Under the pieces are notes generated by a model. It saw only the letters and a program-made list of their open reading frames with translations. It was not told the DNA's origin and did no database searches. Made by a program: the position numbers and the translations under genes. DNA of 64,000 bases, taken from Mesorhizobium sp. ES1-4. Lineage in GTDB: Bacteria > Pseudomonadota > Alphaproteobacteria > Rhizobiales > Rhizobiaceae. Positions 35,999 through 44,466 of the stretch are shown here, in pieces (the first letter of the stretch is position 1; each line of letters begins with the position of its first letter). The DNA is taken from NCBI RefSeq assembly GCF_020164745.1, contig NZ_JAIUGV010000004.1:124001-188000 (forward strand). The letters are read 5' to 3'.

Positions 35999-37678
35999 AT
36001 GAGCGATATCGAACGCGAAAGCATGGAATTCGACGTGGTCATCGTCGGCGCCGGTCCGGCCGGCCTGGCCGCGGCCATCCGCCTCAAGCAGGTCAATCCC
36101 GAACTCTCCGTCGTCGTGCTGGAAAAGGGCGGTGAGGTCGGCGCCCATATCCTGTCGGGTGCCGTCGTCGATCCGATCGGCATCGACCGGCTGCTGCCCG
36201 GCTGGCGCGAGGAGGAAGGTCATCCCTTCAAGACGCCGGTCACGGCGGACCATTTCCTGGTGCTCGGGCCTGCCGGCTCGTTTCGCCTGCCAAACATCCT
36301 GATGCCGCCGCTGATGAACAATCACGGCAACTACATCGTTTCGCTCGGCAACGTCTGCCGCTGGCTGGCGACCAAGGCCGAGGCGCTTGGCGTCGAGATC
36401 TATCCAGGTTTTGCCGCGGCCGGCCTGCTTTACAATGAGGAAGGCGCCGTCACTGGCGTCGTCACCGGCGACATGGGCGTCGAGAAGGACGGCACGCATG
36501 GTCCGGGCTTCGCGCCGGGCATGGCGCTGATGGGCAAGTATGTGCTGATCGGCGAGGGCGCCCGCGGTTCGCTCGCCAAGCAACTGATCGCCAGGTACAA
36601 ACTCTCCGATGGCCGCGAGCCCGGAAAATACGGCATCGGCCTCAAGGAACTCTGGCAGGTCAAGCCGGAGAACCATCGGCCGGGTCTGGTGCAGCATTCC
36701 TTCGGCTGGCCGCTGGACATGAAGACCGGCGGCGGTTCGTTCCTCTACCATCTTGAGGACAACCAGGTGGCGGTCGGCTTCGTCCTCCACCTCAACTACA
36801 AGAATCCTTATCTGTCGCCCTTCGAGGAATTCCAGCGCTTCAAGACCCATCCGGCGATCGCAGGCACGTTCGAGGGGGCCAAGCGCCTCGGCTACGGCGC
36901 GCGCGCCATAACCGAGGGTGGCTGGCAGTCGGTGCCGAAATTGTCCTTCCCGGGTGGCGCGCTGATGGGATGTGCGGCGGGCTTCGTCAACGTGCCGCGC
37001 ATCAAGGGCTCCCACAATGCGGTGCTGTCGGGGATGCTGGCGGCCGAGCATGTCGCCGAGGCGATCGGCGCAGGGCGTGCCAATGACGAGCTTTCCGCCT
37101 ACGAGCAAGCCTGGCGGGCGACAGACATCGGCAAGGACCTGAAGAAGGTGCGCAACGTCAAGCCGCTATGGTCGCGCTTCGGCACCATCGTCGGCGTCGG
37201 CCTCGGCGGCCTGGATATGTGGCTGAACACGCTGTTCGGCGTCTCGCCCTTCGGCACGCTGAAGCATGGCAAGGCCGATTATGCGACGCTCGAGCCTGCC
37301 GCCCGGCACAAGAAGATCGCCTATCCGAAGCCGGATGGCGTGCTCACCTTCGACCGCCTCTCCTCGGTGTTCCTGTCCAACACCAATCACGAGGAAAACG
37401 AGCCGGTGCACCTGCTGGTCGGTGACATGGACCTGCAGAAACGCTCGGAACACGATGTCTTTGCCGGGCCCTCGACACGCTATTGTCCGGCCGGTGTTTA
37501 CGAATGGGTCGACAAGGACGGCAACGCCGCCGCCGACCCCGCGGCGAAAGATGTGCGCTTCGTCATCAACGCGCAGAACTGCGTCCACTGCAAGACCTGC
37601 GATATCAAGGATCCGAACCAGAACATCAACTGGGTTCCGCCGCAAGGCGGTGAAGGACCGGTCTACCAAGGTATGTGA
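35999..37678 (+). CDS. Electron-transfer flavoprotein-ubiquinone oxidoreductase
   Basis: A 559-residue membrane-associated flavoprotein that moves electrons from ETF (reduced by acyl-CoA dehydrogenases) to ubiquinone. The N-terminal FAD motif is VIVGAGPAGLAAAIRL, and the C-terminal 4Fe-4S domain shows TRYCPAGVYEW and NCVHCKTCDIKDP, ending in GGEGPVYQGM. The start at 35999 follows an AGGGG stretch and gives the usual N terminus; the upstream frame is extra. It would serve the isovaleryl-CoA dehydrogenase encoded at 49.3-50.4 kb. Confidence 0.95.
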   Translation: MSDIERESMEFDVVIVGAGPAGLAAAIRLKQVNPELSVVVLEKGGEVGAHILSGAVVDPIGIDRLLPGWREEEGHPFKTPVTADHFLVLGPAGSFRLPNILMPPLMNNHGNYIVSLGNVCRWLATKAEALGVEIYPGFAAAGLLYNEEGAVTGVVTGDMGVEKDGTHGPGFAPGMALMGKYVLIGEGARGSLAKQLIARYKLSDGREPGKYGIGLKELWQVKPENHRPGLVQHSFGWPLDMKTGGGSFLYHLEDNQVAVGFVLHLNYKNPYLSPFEEFQRFKTHPAIAGTFEGAKRLGYGARAITEGGWQSVPKLSFPGGALMGCAAGFVNVPRIKGSHNAVLSGMLAAEHVAEAIGAGRANDELSAYEQAWRATDIGKDLKKVRNVKPLWSRFGTIVGVGLGGLDMWLNTLFGVSPFGTLKHGKADYATLEPAARHKKIAYPKPDGVLTFDRLSSVFLSNTNHEENEPVHLLVGDMDLQKRSEHDVFAGPSTRYCPAGVYEWVDKDGNAAADPAAKDVRFVINAQNCVHCKTCDIKDPNQNINWVPPQGGEGPVYQGM

Positions 37679-37835
37679 GCCCAAGCGCCGGCAGGCCGTC
37701 TCGATCCGGCCGAAAGTGCCAGACGTGAGCGGCAGCGGATCTGCTTTCGCCGTCGCGAAACGGGCGGCTTCGCTTAAGCCCGTTGAAGCGCCGCGCCGAG
37801 TGTGGTCTGCTCGGCCACCCACAAAGGAGGCGGAC

Positions 37836-38429
37836 ATGCGTCTGACCAGCCTGACACTGCTCGCCGCGGCTTGCGTGCTGTCCTGCTTGTCGGACGCATC
37901 GGCGGGCACAAAGCTCGTCGTTCACGTTCGTAGCTATGATGTCGCCGGAAACACCGGGGCCGACCTTATCGAGGCCATGGACAGGCAGGGACCCAAGCAC
38001 GGCTATATGACGCGCGCTATCGCCGAAACTGGCTACACCGTGCATTGGGATCTCGATATCAGCCGCCAGGATGGAATCTGTCATTTGCGGCAGGCTAACG
38101 GCACGCTCGATCTGACCTACACCTTTCCGCGGCTCTCGCCGACCAGCCAAGGTCTGCGCAAGCGTTGGGATCGATTCATGGCTGGCGTGCGCAAGCACGA
38201 GCACACCCATGGCCGGATTGCGAAAGAGATGATGGGGGCCACCGAGACGGCGCTTACCGGCCTGGAACGCCCGGACAACTGGTTCTGCACGGGCACACAC
38301 CTTGAGGCGAGGCGGCGCATCAACACCATCTATGCCGAATACGAAGCCAAGCAGAACGCCTTCGACGCGCGCGAGCATCGTAGCGGCGGCCATGTCGAGC
38401 ACCTTGTCGCCACGCTGATCAAACCCTGA
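37836..38429 (+). CDS. DUF922-family exported putative metalloprotease
   Basis: A 197-residue protein with a signal peptide (to about DASAG) and an HExxH site at 121-125 in VRKHEHTHGRIAKEM, the hallmark of the DUF922 family of secreted putative zinc proteases. WDLDISRQDGICHL and LTYTFPRL upstream fit the family. A strong AAAGGAGG ribosome site (37822-37829) defines the ATG at 37836. Proteolytic activity is inferred, not known. Confidence 0.82.
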   Translation: MRLTSLTLLAAACVLSCLSDASAGTKLVVHVRSYDVAGNTGADLIEAMDRQGPKHGYMTRAIAETGYTVHWDLDISRQDGICHLRQANGTLDLTYTFPRLSPTSQGLRKRWDRFMAGVRKHEHTHGRIAKEMMGATETALTGLERPDNWFCTGTHLEARRRINTIYAEYEAKQNAFDAREHRSGGHVEHLVATLIKP

Positions 38430-38463
38430 CTGCTGCGCTGCGAGCGTTGGCGCCGTTTCGGGG

Positions 38464-39498
38464 TCAGCCGCGCGGCTTGTTTTGAACGTCGCTTGCCGCG
38501 AGTGCACTGTCATGCTCGTCATGAGGCTGCTTGTCGCGAGGCCGCAGCGTGAACTCGACCAGCACCGGCAGATGGTCGGAGCCGGTGTCCTCCAGCCGCG
38601 CCGAAGACAGGATTGTCAGCCCGCCCTTGCTGAACACCTGGTCGATCGGCAGGCCCGCGTAGCGGCGCAGGAAATCGGGCAGGGTGCGATGGATCCAGGT
38701 CGGTCCGGCCGAAGGCATGAGTGTCAGCCCGCCAAGGGCCGCGACCCGCCGCACCGCGGCACTCCACGGCACGCCATTGCAATCGCCGGCCATGATCGCG
38801 GTCTCGCCGAGCGCGGCCAGTGGCTGCGCCAGTTCGCCGATCTGCCAGTATTGCTCCTTTGGCCAGGGCCAGCTCAAATGGATCGCGGCGACATCGACAT
38901 TGCTTCCGCCAAAGTCGATGGTGGCGGTCGCCATCGCGCCGCGCGGCTCGCAACGCGGCGCGGTGCCGGCGGCAAACGGCCGGCGCGACAGCAACGCCAC
39001 GCCGAACGTGCCGTTGGGGTAAGGGCAGAGCATCCGGTAGGGGTAGGCGCCGGCGATATAGCCAAGCTCGGTCGCCCACATCGCCGATACTTCGTCGAGC
39101 GTGATCACGTCCGGCCTGGTGCGGCCGATCAGCGAAAGCACCTTCTTGGGCGTTGGATTGTTGAAGCGAAGGTTCATCTGCAGCAGGCTGTAGACGATCT
39201 GGTCGGCAGGCTTGGCAACCGCCGGCTGCGGCCACGGCCTGGGCAATGCGCTTGCCGTCGTGGCCAGGCAGGCGATGGCGAAGAGCAGTGCCGCGGCCGC
39301 CTGCAGCCGGTAGGAACTCGCAAGCAGCGGCAGCGCCAGAAGCGCCATCAGAACGCTGAGGTGAATGCGGAAATGCGAGAAGGAATCGAAAGCGGGGTGC
39401 AACACGCCGAAGAACCCGGCCAACAAAGCGGCCGACACTGCCGTCATCGCCAGGAATGCCAGCCCAGCCGTCATGTTCAAGCGCGCGCCTGTTGTCAT
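38464..39498 (-). CDS. Membrane-anchored endonuclease/exonuclease/phosphatase-family protein
   Basis: A 344-residue protein with three or so hydrophobic segments in the first 90 residues, then an EEP-fold hydrolase domain. Catalytic motifs are LLQMNLRFNN, VITLDEVS, GDCNGVPWSAA and the C-terminal GSDHLPVLVEF. The catalytic domain probably faces the periplasm. Family members cleave phosphodiesters in nucleic acids, inositol phosphates or lipids, so no specific substrate is assigned. The ATG at 39498 is favoured over the longer frame because it starts just before the first membrane segment. Confidence 0.83.
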   Translation of the reverse strand: MTTGARLNMTAGLAFLAMTAVSAALLAGFFGVLHPAFDSFSHFRIHLSVLMALLALPLLASSYRLQAAAALLFAIACLATTASALPRPWPQPAVAKPADQIVYSLLQMNLRFNNPTPKKVLSLIGRTRPDVITLDEVSAMWATELGYIAGAYPYRMLCPYPNGTFGVALLSRRPFAAGTAPRCEPRGAMATATIDFGGSNVDVAAIHLSWPWPKEQYWQIGELAQPLAALGETAIMAGDCNGVPWSAAVRRVAALGGLTLMPSAGPTWIHRTLPDFLRRYAGLPIDQVFSKGGLTILSSARLEDTGSDHLPVLVEFTLRPRDKQPHDEHDSALAASDVQNKPRG

Positions 39499-39608
39499 CG
39501 AGGTCGTGTCTGCCGAATGCCGTCTGACGATCCGTTCGACTTGCTTATCGGCTAAATTACGGCCTGAGCAAGACGACGAATTGCCTCGCCGGGGCTTCGC
39601 GCGACCGC

Positions 39609-41111
39609 CTACTGGAATGCCGTCTCCGAAAAGCTCCGGAGCTTGCGCGAATGCAGCCGCTCCATCGGCATCTCGGCCAGCTTCTCCATTGCCCTGATGC
39701 CGATGGTCAGGTGCTGCGCCACCTGCCGCTTGTAGAACTCGGTCGCCATCCCTGGCAATTTCAGTTCGCCATGCAATGGCTTGTCGGAAACGCATAGCAG
39801 CGTGCCGTAGGGGACGCGGAAGCGGAAGCCATTGGCCGCGATCGTCGCCGATTCCATATCGAGCGCGATGGCGCGCGACTGCGACAGGCGCTGCACCGGT
39901 CCGCGCTGGTCGCGCAGTTCCCAGTTGCGGTTGTCGATGGTGGCGACGGTGCCGGTGCGCATGATGCGCTTCAGGTCATAGCCTGACAGGCCGGTAACCT
40001 CGGCCACAGCCTCCTGCAGTGCAACCTGGATCTCGGCCAGCGGCGGGATCGGCACCCAGACCGGAAGGTCGTCGTCCAGCACGTGGTCGTCGCGCACATA
40101 GGCATGCGCCAGCACATAGTCGCCCAGCGCCTGGGTGTTGCGCAGACCGGCGCAGTGGCCAAGCATCACCCAGGCATGCGGCCGAAGTACCGCGATATGG
40201 TCGGTGATGGTCTTGGCGTTGGAAGGACCCACGCCGATATTGACCATGGTAATGCCACCATGGTTCGGCTTCTTCAGATGGTAGGCCGGCATCTGCGGCA
40301 GGCGCTGAGGCGCCACGCCTTCGCTAGGCGCACTTTGCCCGGCCCGGGTGACAACGTTGCCCGGTTCGACAAATTCCGTGTAGCCGCCACCGCCTTTTTC
40401 CATCAGGTCGCGGGCGCGGGCGACGAACTCGTCGATGTAGAACTGGTAGTTGGTGAACAGCACGAAGTTCTGGAAATGCTGTGGGCTGGTCGCGGTGTAG
40501 TGGGTCATGCGGTGCAGTGAATAATCGATGCGCTGCGCGGTGAACGGCGCCAGCGGCCGGGGCTCGCCGAGGGCGACCTCGAACGTACCGTTGGCGATCT
40601 GATCGTCGGTGCCGTCGAGATCCGGCACGTCGAACAGGTCGCGGATCGGCCGCTTGATGCGTTCGGTGTCAGCGCCGTCGACATAGGTGCCTTCCAGGAA
40701 AGCGAAATGCAGCGGGATCGGCGTGGTCGATTCCGAGACGGTCACCGCTACGCCGTGATTGCGCATGATCAGCCGAAGCTGCTCGATCAGATAGCTCTCG
40801 AACAGGTCCGGCTGGGTGATCGTTGTAGCGAAATGGCCGGGGGTCGGCATGTGGCCATAGGCCTGGCGCGAGTCGACCTGGGTGAACGAACTGGTGGTGA
40901 CGCCGATCTCGGGGTAGAAGGCCCGGTAGCGCTTGCTGTTGTCGCCGCCGGCGGCAAGTGCCGCGAAGGAGTTGCGCAGGAACTTGGTGTTGCGGTCGTA
41001 GAGCACCTGCAGCGCGGCAACGGCCTTTTCGGCCTTGTCGAAGCTTTGCCGGCCAAAAGGCTCGGGCATGACGACGGATTCGATGGCTTGGGGATAGATT
41101 CGCTTTTCCAT
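39609..41111 (-). CDS. amn: AMP nucleosidase
   Basis: A 500-residue enzyme that hydrolyses AMP to adenine and ribose 5-phosphate. The N-terminal half has the AMP-nucleosidase-specific domain (YPEIGVTTSSFTQVDSRQAYG), and the C-terminal half the nucleoside-phosphorylase fold with GGITMVNIGVGPSNAKTITDH, MLGHCAGLR and ALDMESATIAANG (the catalytic-region glutamate). Length is close to that of the E. coli enzyme (484). Start at 41111 chosen by family N terminus (MEKRIYPQ). Confidence 0.94.
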   Translation of the reverse strand: MEKRIYPQAIESVVMPEPFGRQSFDKAEKAVAALQVLYDRNTKFLRNSFAALAAGGDNSKRYRAFYPEIGVTTSSFTQVDSRQAYGHMPTPGHFATTITQPDLFESYLIEQLRLIMRNHGVAVTVSESTTPIPLHFAFLEGTYVDGADTERIKRPIRDLFDVPDLDGTDDQIANGTFEVALGEPRPLAPFTAQRIDYSLHRMTHYTATSPQHFQNFVLFTNYQFYIDEFVARARDLMEKGGGGYTEFVEPGNVVTRAGQSAPSEGVAPQRLPQMPAYHLKKPNHGGITMVNIGVGPSNAKTITDHIAVLRPHAWVMLGHCAGLRNTQALGDYVLAHAYVRDDHVLDDDLPVWVPIPPLAEIQVALQEAVAEVTGLSGYDLKRIMRTGTVATIDNRNWELRDQRGPVQRLSQSRAIALDMESATIAANGFRFRVPYGTLLCVSDKPLHGELKLPGMATEFYKRQVAQHLTIGIRAMEKLAEMPMERLHSRKLRSFSETAFQ

Positions 41112-41185
41112 GGCCCAATATAGAGACTTGGATGGGCGGTTGGGAGGGGGCTCGCCGCCGAAGACGCTCAAAGCGCCATTTTTCT

Positions 41186-41380
41186 TCAACCCCGCTGCAG
41201 GCTGACCAGCAGCACGAAGCCGACCCCGGACTTTCTGGGCGCCGGCGCCTCGATCGTCGAGCCGGCGTCGGCGCGCATCATCGGTACCGCCAGGACCGGA
41301 GCGGCCAGGAGCACCAGGATAAGCGCCGCCCGCGGCAGGAGCCGGAGGGTCTTGAGGGCGTTGGCGGCGATGCGGTTCAT
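41186..41380 (-). CDS. Small exported protein, hypothetical
   Basis: A 64-residue frame with a strong signal-like hydrophobic segment (PRAALILVLLAAPVLAVP) and a short remainder with SGVGFVLLVSLQ. The upstream ribosome site is weak, and a longer frame is open, so the start is uncertain. It lies between a 51-residue secreted-protein frame and amn on the same strand. Confidence 0.4.
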   Translation of the reverse strand: MNRIAANALKTLRLLPRAALILVLLAAPVLAVPMMRADAGSTIEAPAPRKSGVGFVLLVSLQRG

Positions 41381-41420
41381 GATGTCCGTGCTTTTCTTTT
41401 CGAGGTCCGGGTTCTCTGTT

Positions 41421-41576
41421 TCAGTGACGAGGATTGGTCGGGCAAGCGAGGCCGCATATTCTGGTGGCTTCGTCCCAGGAGCGGGGGGAACGGCCCGCTT
41501 CGGCGACGAGGATGGCGAAGAACATTCCAAACAGGCTCATCAGCAGGCAGACGATGGTGAAGCGGCGAGCAAGCAT
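41421..41576 (-). CDS. Small membrane or exported protein, 51 residues
   Basis: A 51-residue frame that starts MLARRFTIVCLLMSLFGMFF, a positively charged end followed by a hydrophobic segment (about 7-26), then a short polar tail with two cysteines (RICGLACPTNPRH). An AAGGAG stretch lies about 12 bases before the ATG at 41576. The tail cysteines suggest a periplasmic disulfide or lipid/metal contact. No known family is recognised. Confidence 0.5.
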   Translation of the reverse strand: MLARRFTIVCLLMSLFGMFFAILVAEAGRSPRSWDEATRICGLACPTNPRH

Positions 41577-41734
41577 TTGGGTCCGTGTCTCCTTCAACAC
41601 GTACGAGATTGCCCTGACGCCTCTGAACCGGCTCTGATGAAGGCGTTCATCTGCGGTTCAAATTGATTGACGGGACCTTGATCGAGGCGCCGCCGGCCCG
41701 TCAGCCATCGAGCGGGCAGCGCATCGACAAACGG

Positions 41735-41758
41735 AAACGGGGCCCGCAGGCCCCGTTT
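41735..41758 (-). terminator. Rho-independent terminator of the DUF2147 gene
   Basis: AAACGGGGCC and GGCCCCGTTT make a perfect 10-bp stem with a CGCA loop just after the DUF2147 gene on the minus strand; T-rich sequence follows in that direction. Confidence 0.75.
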
Positions 41759-41781
41759 TGAGATAACAAGGAAATGGTCGA

Positions 41782-42123
41782 TCAGAGCTTGTGCCAGGTC
41801 TGGCTCTTGCAGATCAGTCCGCCGAGCACGCAACCGCTCATCTTCAGCGAGGTGCCCGACAATGTCGCCTTGCCCGAATAGGTCCTGTCGTTTGCCGGAT
41901 CGGTGATGTTGCCGGCATACTTGTTGTCGCCGGCCGCCTTGAGCGAGCCGATGGTCTTGCCGGCATATTTGCCTGACTTGAGCGTGATGGAGAACGAGCT
42001 GCTGCCTGAAATGGCCGCAGTGTCGCCTGCCTGCGTTTTCCAGTTGCCCTCGATCGGATCGGCCCATGCCGCGCCGCCCAGGATCAAAGTGGCCGCCAAG
42101 GCCAGGCTCGCTTTTCGAAACAT
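41782..42123 (-). CDS. DUF2147-type exported protein
   Basis: A 113-residue protein with a signal peptide (cleavage near AWA-D) and DPIEGNWKTQAGDTA, the beginning typical of DUF2147, and a C-terminal MSGCVLGGLICKSQTWHK with two cysteines. DUF2147 proteins are small periplasmic beta-structured proteins of unresolved function. It is transcribed away from the Sel1 gene across a 439-base, less GC-rich spacer. Confidence 0.82.
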   Translation of the reverse strand: MFRKASLALAATLILGGAAWADPIEGNWKTQAGDTAAISGSSSFSITLKSGKYAGKTIGSLKAAGDNKYAGNITDPANDRTYSGKATLSGTSLKMSGCVLGGLICKSQTWHKL

Positions 42124-42562
42124 GTCTTTCCTCCCTTTGGATAGCCGGCCGGATGTTCCGCATCGCCGGTCTGCCGCTTACGCAAACGTAAGCTAATCCA
42201 GCTCCCGCCAAAACGAAAGCGGTGCCGCTACGGAAGACTTTGGCATTTTAGAGATGCCCGAATTCGCCTGGTCGGCAGGGAAATGAAGACGATCGGCGTG
42301 TCGTGTTTGTTTCCCGTGGTTAGCGGAGTGTTGATCGCCGTCCCGAAAATTTTTGTCAAATTTGGCGAAAACCAGCCGAATTGCTGGCTTTGTATCCTTA
42401 ACGAATTTCCGCGTTTACCTCTTGTTTTAGCTTTGTTTTCCTCAAATTAAGCACGCCATTTAACGACGGATTCAAGCCTGCGCGGCATTCTCCAAAGCAT
42501 CGAAAGAGCGGCCCGGGCAAGACAAACGGAGGCAGCTCTCGGGAGCCAGACAGGGGACTAAA
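42124..42562. other. Divergent intergenic region
   Basis: A 439-base spacer between the divergently transcribed DUF2147 and Sel1-like genes. The part nearest the Sel1 gene (about 42330-42470) is rich in A and T compared with its surroundings and likely holds promoters. I see no convincing coding frame or strong palindrome. Confidence 0.6.
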
Positions 42563-42829
42563 ATGGCACGTTTTGAAATGCTTGAAACAGGCTTCGGCGC
42601 CATGGGGGCAACTGCCCAGGCCGATATTCTTTTCGAACTGGGCATGATGTATGCGACCGGTCGCGACTGCGAGACCGACGTCGTTGCCGCCCACAAATGG
42701 TTCAATATCGCCGCCATCAAGGGGTCAGCCCGCGCCGCCGAATTGCGCTCGGAACTGTCGGCGGCCATGTCGAAGGTCGAGATCGCCAAGGCGCTGCGCG
42801 AAGCCCGCGAATGGATGACCATGCATTAA
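42563..42829 (+). CDS. Small Sel1-like repeat protein
   Basis: An 88-residue soluble protein whose centre (ADILFELGMMYATGRDCETDVVAAHKWFNIAAIKGS) is one Sel1/TPR-like unit, followed by a helical end. AGGGGAC lies just before the ATG. Single-repeat proteins of this type are common in Rhizobiales; the partner is unknown. Confidence 0.8.
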   Translation: MARFEMLETGFGAMGATAQADILFELGMMYATGRDCETDVVAAHKWFNIAAIKGSARAAELRSELSAAMSKVEIAKALREAREWMTMH

Positions 42830-42971
42830 GGTTGCGCCAGACGGGGAATGCCTTGGCCAAGACCGCTTAAGACGGTCGGGCCGAAACAGGGACAAGGCTG
42901 CGCTGACAGCCAGGCCACGGGCCATCAACAAAAGAAAGCGGCAGGCCGACAGGTCCAAGCCGCGCGACGGA

Positions 42972-43013
42972 CCATGATCCCGAAGTGGAATCGGGGTTTC
43001 GGAATGATCATGG
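42972..43013. repeat. RIME-like palindrome
   Basis: CCATGATCCCGAA (from 42972) pairs with TTCGGAATGATCATGG (42998-43013) with a 3-base interruption. Its core ATGATCCCGA matches the first palindrome of the element at 21730-21779, so both belong to one dispersed repeat family. Confidence 0.65.
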
Positions 43014-43081
43014 CCAACAGGAAGACAGGGAAGGCGAAGTTGGGTTCGCGGCGCGGGGGCGCTGGGGAAACAGCCCGACAG

Positions 43082-43129
43082 GCAAAAAAGCCACGACCGG
43101 CCGGAACAAGGCCGGCGTGGCTTTTTTGC
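43082..43129. terminator. Strong bidirectional terminator hairpin
   Basis: GCAAAAAAGCCACG (43082-43095) pairs perfectly with CGTGGCTTTTTTGC (43116-43129); an inner CCGGCC (43097-43102) pairs with GGCCGG (43110-43115). T-runs occur on both strands. It lies about 250 bases after the Sel1-like gene and 135 before the binding-protein gene. Confidence 0.75.
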
Positions 43130-43264
43130 GTGGATGAAGCCCCACAGGCCCAATCGAGTGGCGCCAATGCGCCTAGACAGGCCCTATGAAGGATGAAATT
43201 GTCCGGCCTCTCTGGAAGAAGCGCGGCCGGGGCGGCCGCGCGCGAGTGGAGGAGTTCCATTGTC

Positions 43265-44386
43265 ATGAAAAAAATGAGTATTTTGAGCGCGGCCGTTTTC
43301 GGCCTGATGATGAGCGCGCCGGTCGCATTCGCCGACGACATCACCGTCTCGGTGGTCGGCCCGATGACCGGACAGCTCGCCACCATTGGCGATCAGTTCA
43401 AGCAGGGCGCACAGGCCGCGGCCGATGCCATCAACGCCGCGGGCGGCGTCAACGGTTCGATGATCAAGCTCGACATTGAAGACGACCAATGCGACCCCAA
43501 GCAGGCCGTGTCGGTCGCCAATCGCATCGTCGCCAATGGCGTCAAGTTCATCGACGGCCATGCCTGCTCGGGTTCGAGCATTCCGGCCTCGGCCGTCTAT
43601 GCCGAAGCCGGTGCGCTGATGATGAGCCCGGCATCCTCGAACCCGGTGCTGACCGACGCCGCGGCCAAGGCCGGCTGGCCGACGATTATGCGCCTCTATA
43701 CGCGTGACGACGCACAAGGCGCCTTCATCGGCCCGTGGATCGCCAAGAAGTATGCCGGCAAGAATGTCGTCATCCTGCACGACAAGAGCGCCTACGGTCA
43801 GGGCGTGGCCGACGCCGTCAAGGCAACCATGAATACCGGCGGCCTCAAAGAAGTCTACTATGACGCCATCAACCCCGGCGAGAAGGACTATTCGGCGCTT
43901 GTCACCAAGCTGAAGGATCTCAAGGCCGATGTCGTCTATTTCGGCGGTTATCATCCTGAGGCGGGCCTGATCCTGCGCCAGTCGGCGGAGCAGAACCTGA
44001 AGTTCCAGCTGATCATGCCGGACTCCATCGCATCGCCGGAGTTCTGGCAGGTTGCCGGCCCGGCCGGCGAGGGCACCATGTTCGTGTTCCCGTCGGATCC
44101 GCAGGCGAAACCGGAGGCCAAGGCGGCCGTCGAGAAGATCAAGGCCGGCGGCTTCGTGCCGGAAGGCTTCACGCTGTTTTCCTACGCCGTGGTCCAGGCT
44201 TTCGCCGAAGGCATCAAGCGTGCCGGCAGCGACGACCCGGCCAAGGTTGCCGAAGCGCTGAAGAACGGCACGCCGATCAGCACCGTTGTCGGTGACGTCA
44301 CCTTCGACGAGAAGGGCGACCTCAAGAACGCCAGCTACGACATCAATCAGTGGCATGACGGCAAGTACGCGCCGATCGCGCAGTAA
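43265..44386 (+). CDS. Branched-chain amino-acid ABC transporter binding protein (LivK-like)
   Basis: A 373-residue periplasmic binding protein with a signal peptide (cleavage near AFA-D) and the class beginning ITVSVVGPMTGQLATIGDQFKQGA. The ligand-handling region includes DGHACSGSSIPASAVYAEAG and TRDDAQGAFI, typical of Leu/Ile/Val-binding proteins. A GGAGG ribosome site precedes the ATG at 43265. No permease or ATPase genes lie beside it, so it must use a transporter encoded elsewhere. It converges on the leucine-degradation cluster, which suggests leucine supply. Confidence 0.92.
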   Translation: MKKMSILSAAVFGLMMSAPVAFADDITVSVVGPMTGQLATIGDQFKQGAQAAADAINAAGGVNGSMIKLDIEDDQCDPKQAVSVANRIVANGVKFIDGHACSGSSIPASAVYAEAGALMMSPASSNPVLTDAAAKAGWPTIMRLYTRDDAQGAFIGPWIAKKYAGKNVVILHDKSAYGQGVADAVKATMNTGGLKEVYYDAINPGEKDYSALVTKLKDLKADVVYFGGYHPEAGLILRQSAEQNLKFQLIMPDSIASPEFWQVAGPAGEGTMFVFPSDPQAKPEAKAAVEKIKAGGFVPEGFTLFSYAVVQAFAEGIKRAGSDDPAKVAEALKNGTPISTVVGDVTFDEKGDLKNASYDINQWHDGKYAPIAQ

Positions 44387-44411
44387 AAGTACCGATCTTC
44401 AGATACTTAAG

Positions 44412-44440
44412 GAAATGGCCGGGTTCGTCCCGGCCATTTC
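44412..44440. terminator. Shared terminator between convergent genes
   Basis: GAAATGGCCGGG and CCCGGCCATTTC form a perfect 12-bp stem with a 5-base loop, between the binding-protein gene (+) and the carboxylase alpha-subunit gene (-). Confidence 0.8.
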
Positions 44441-44466
44441 TGTTTACGGTCCGCGATGCGCTCCTT

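Larger units (their letters stand above)
42830..43264. other. Gene-poor spacer with palindrome and strong hairpin
   Basis: Between the Sel1-like gene and the binding-protein gene is a 435-base stretch without a credible gene. It has a RIME-like palindrome (42972-43013) and a very strong hairpin (43082-43129). A small RNA could be made from here, but no promoter is clear. Confidence 0.55.
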
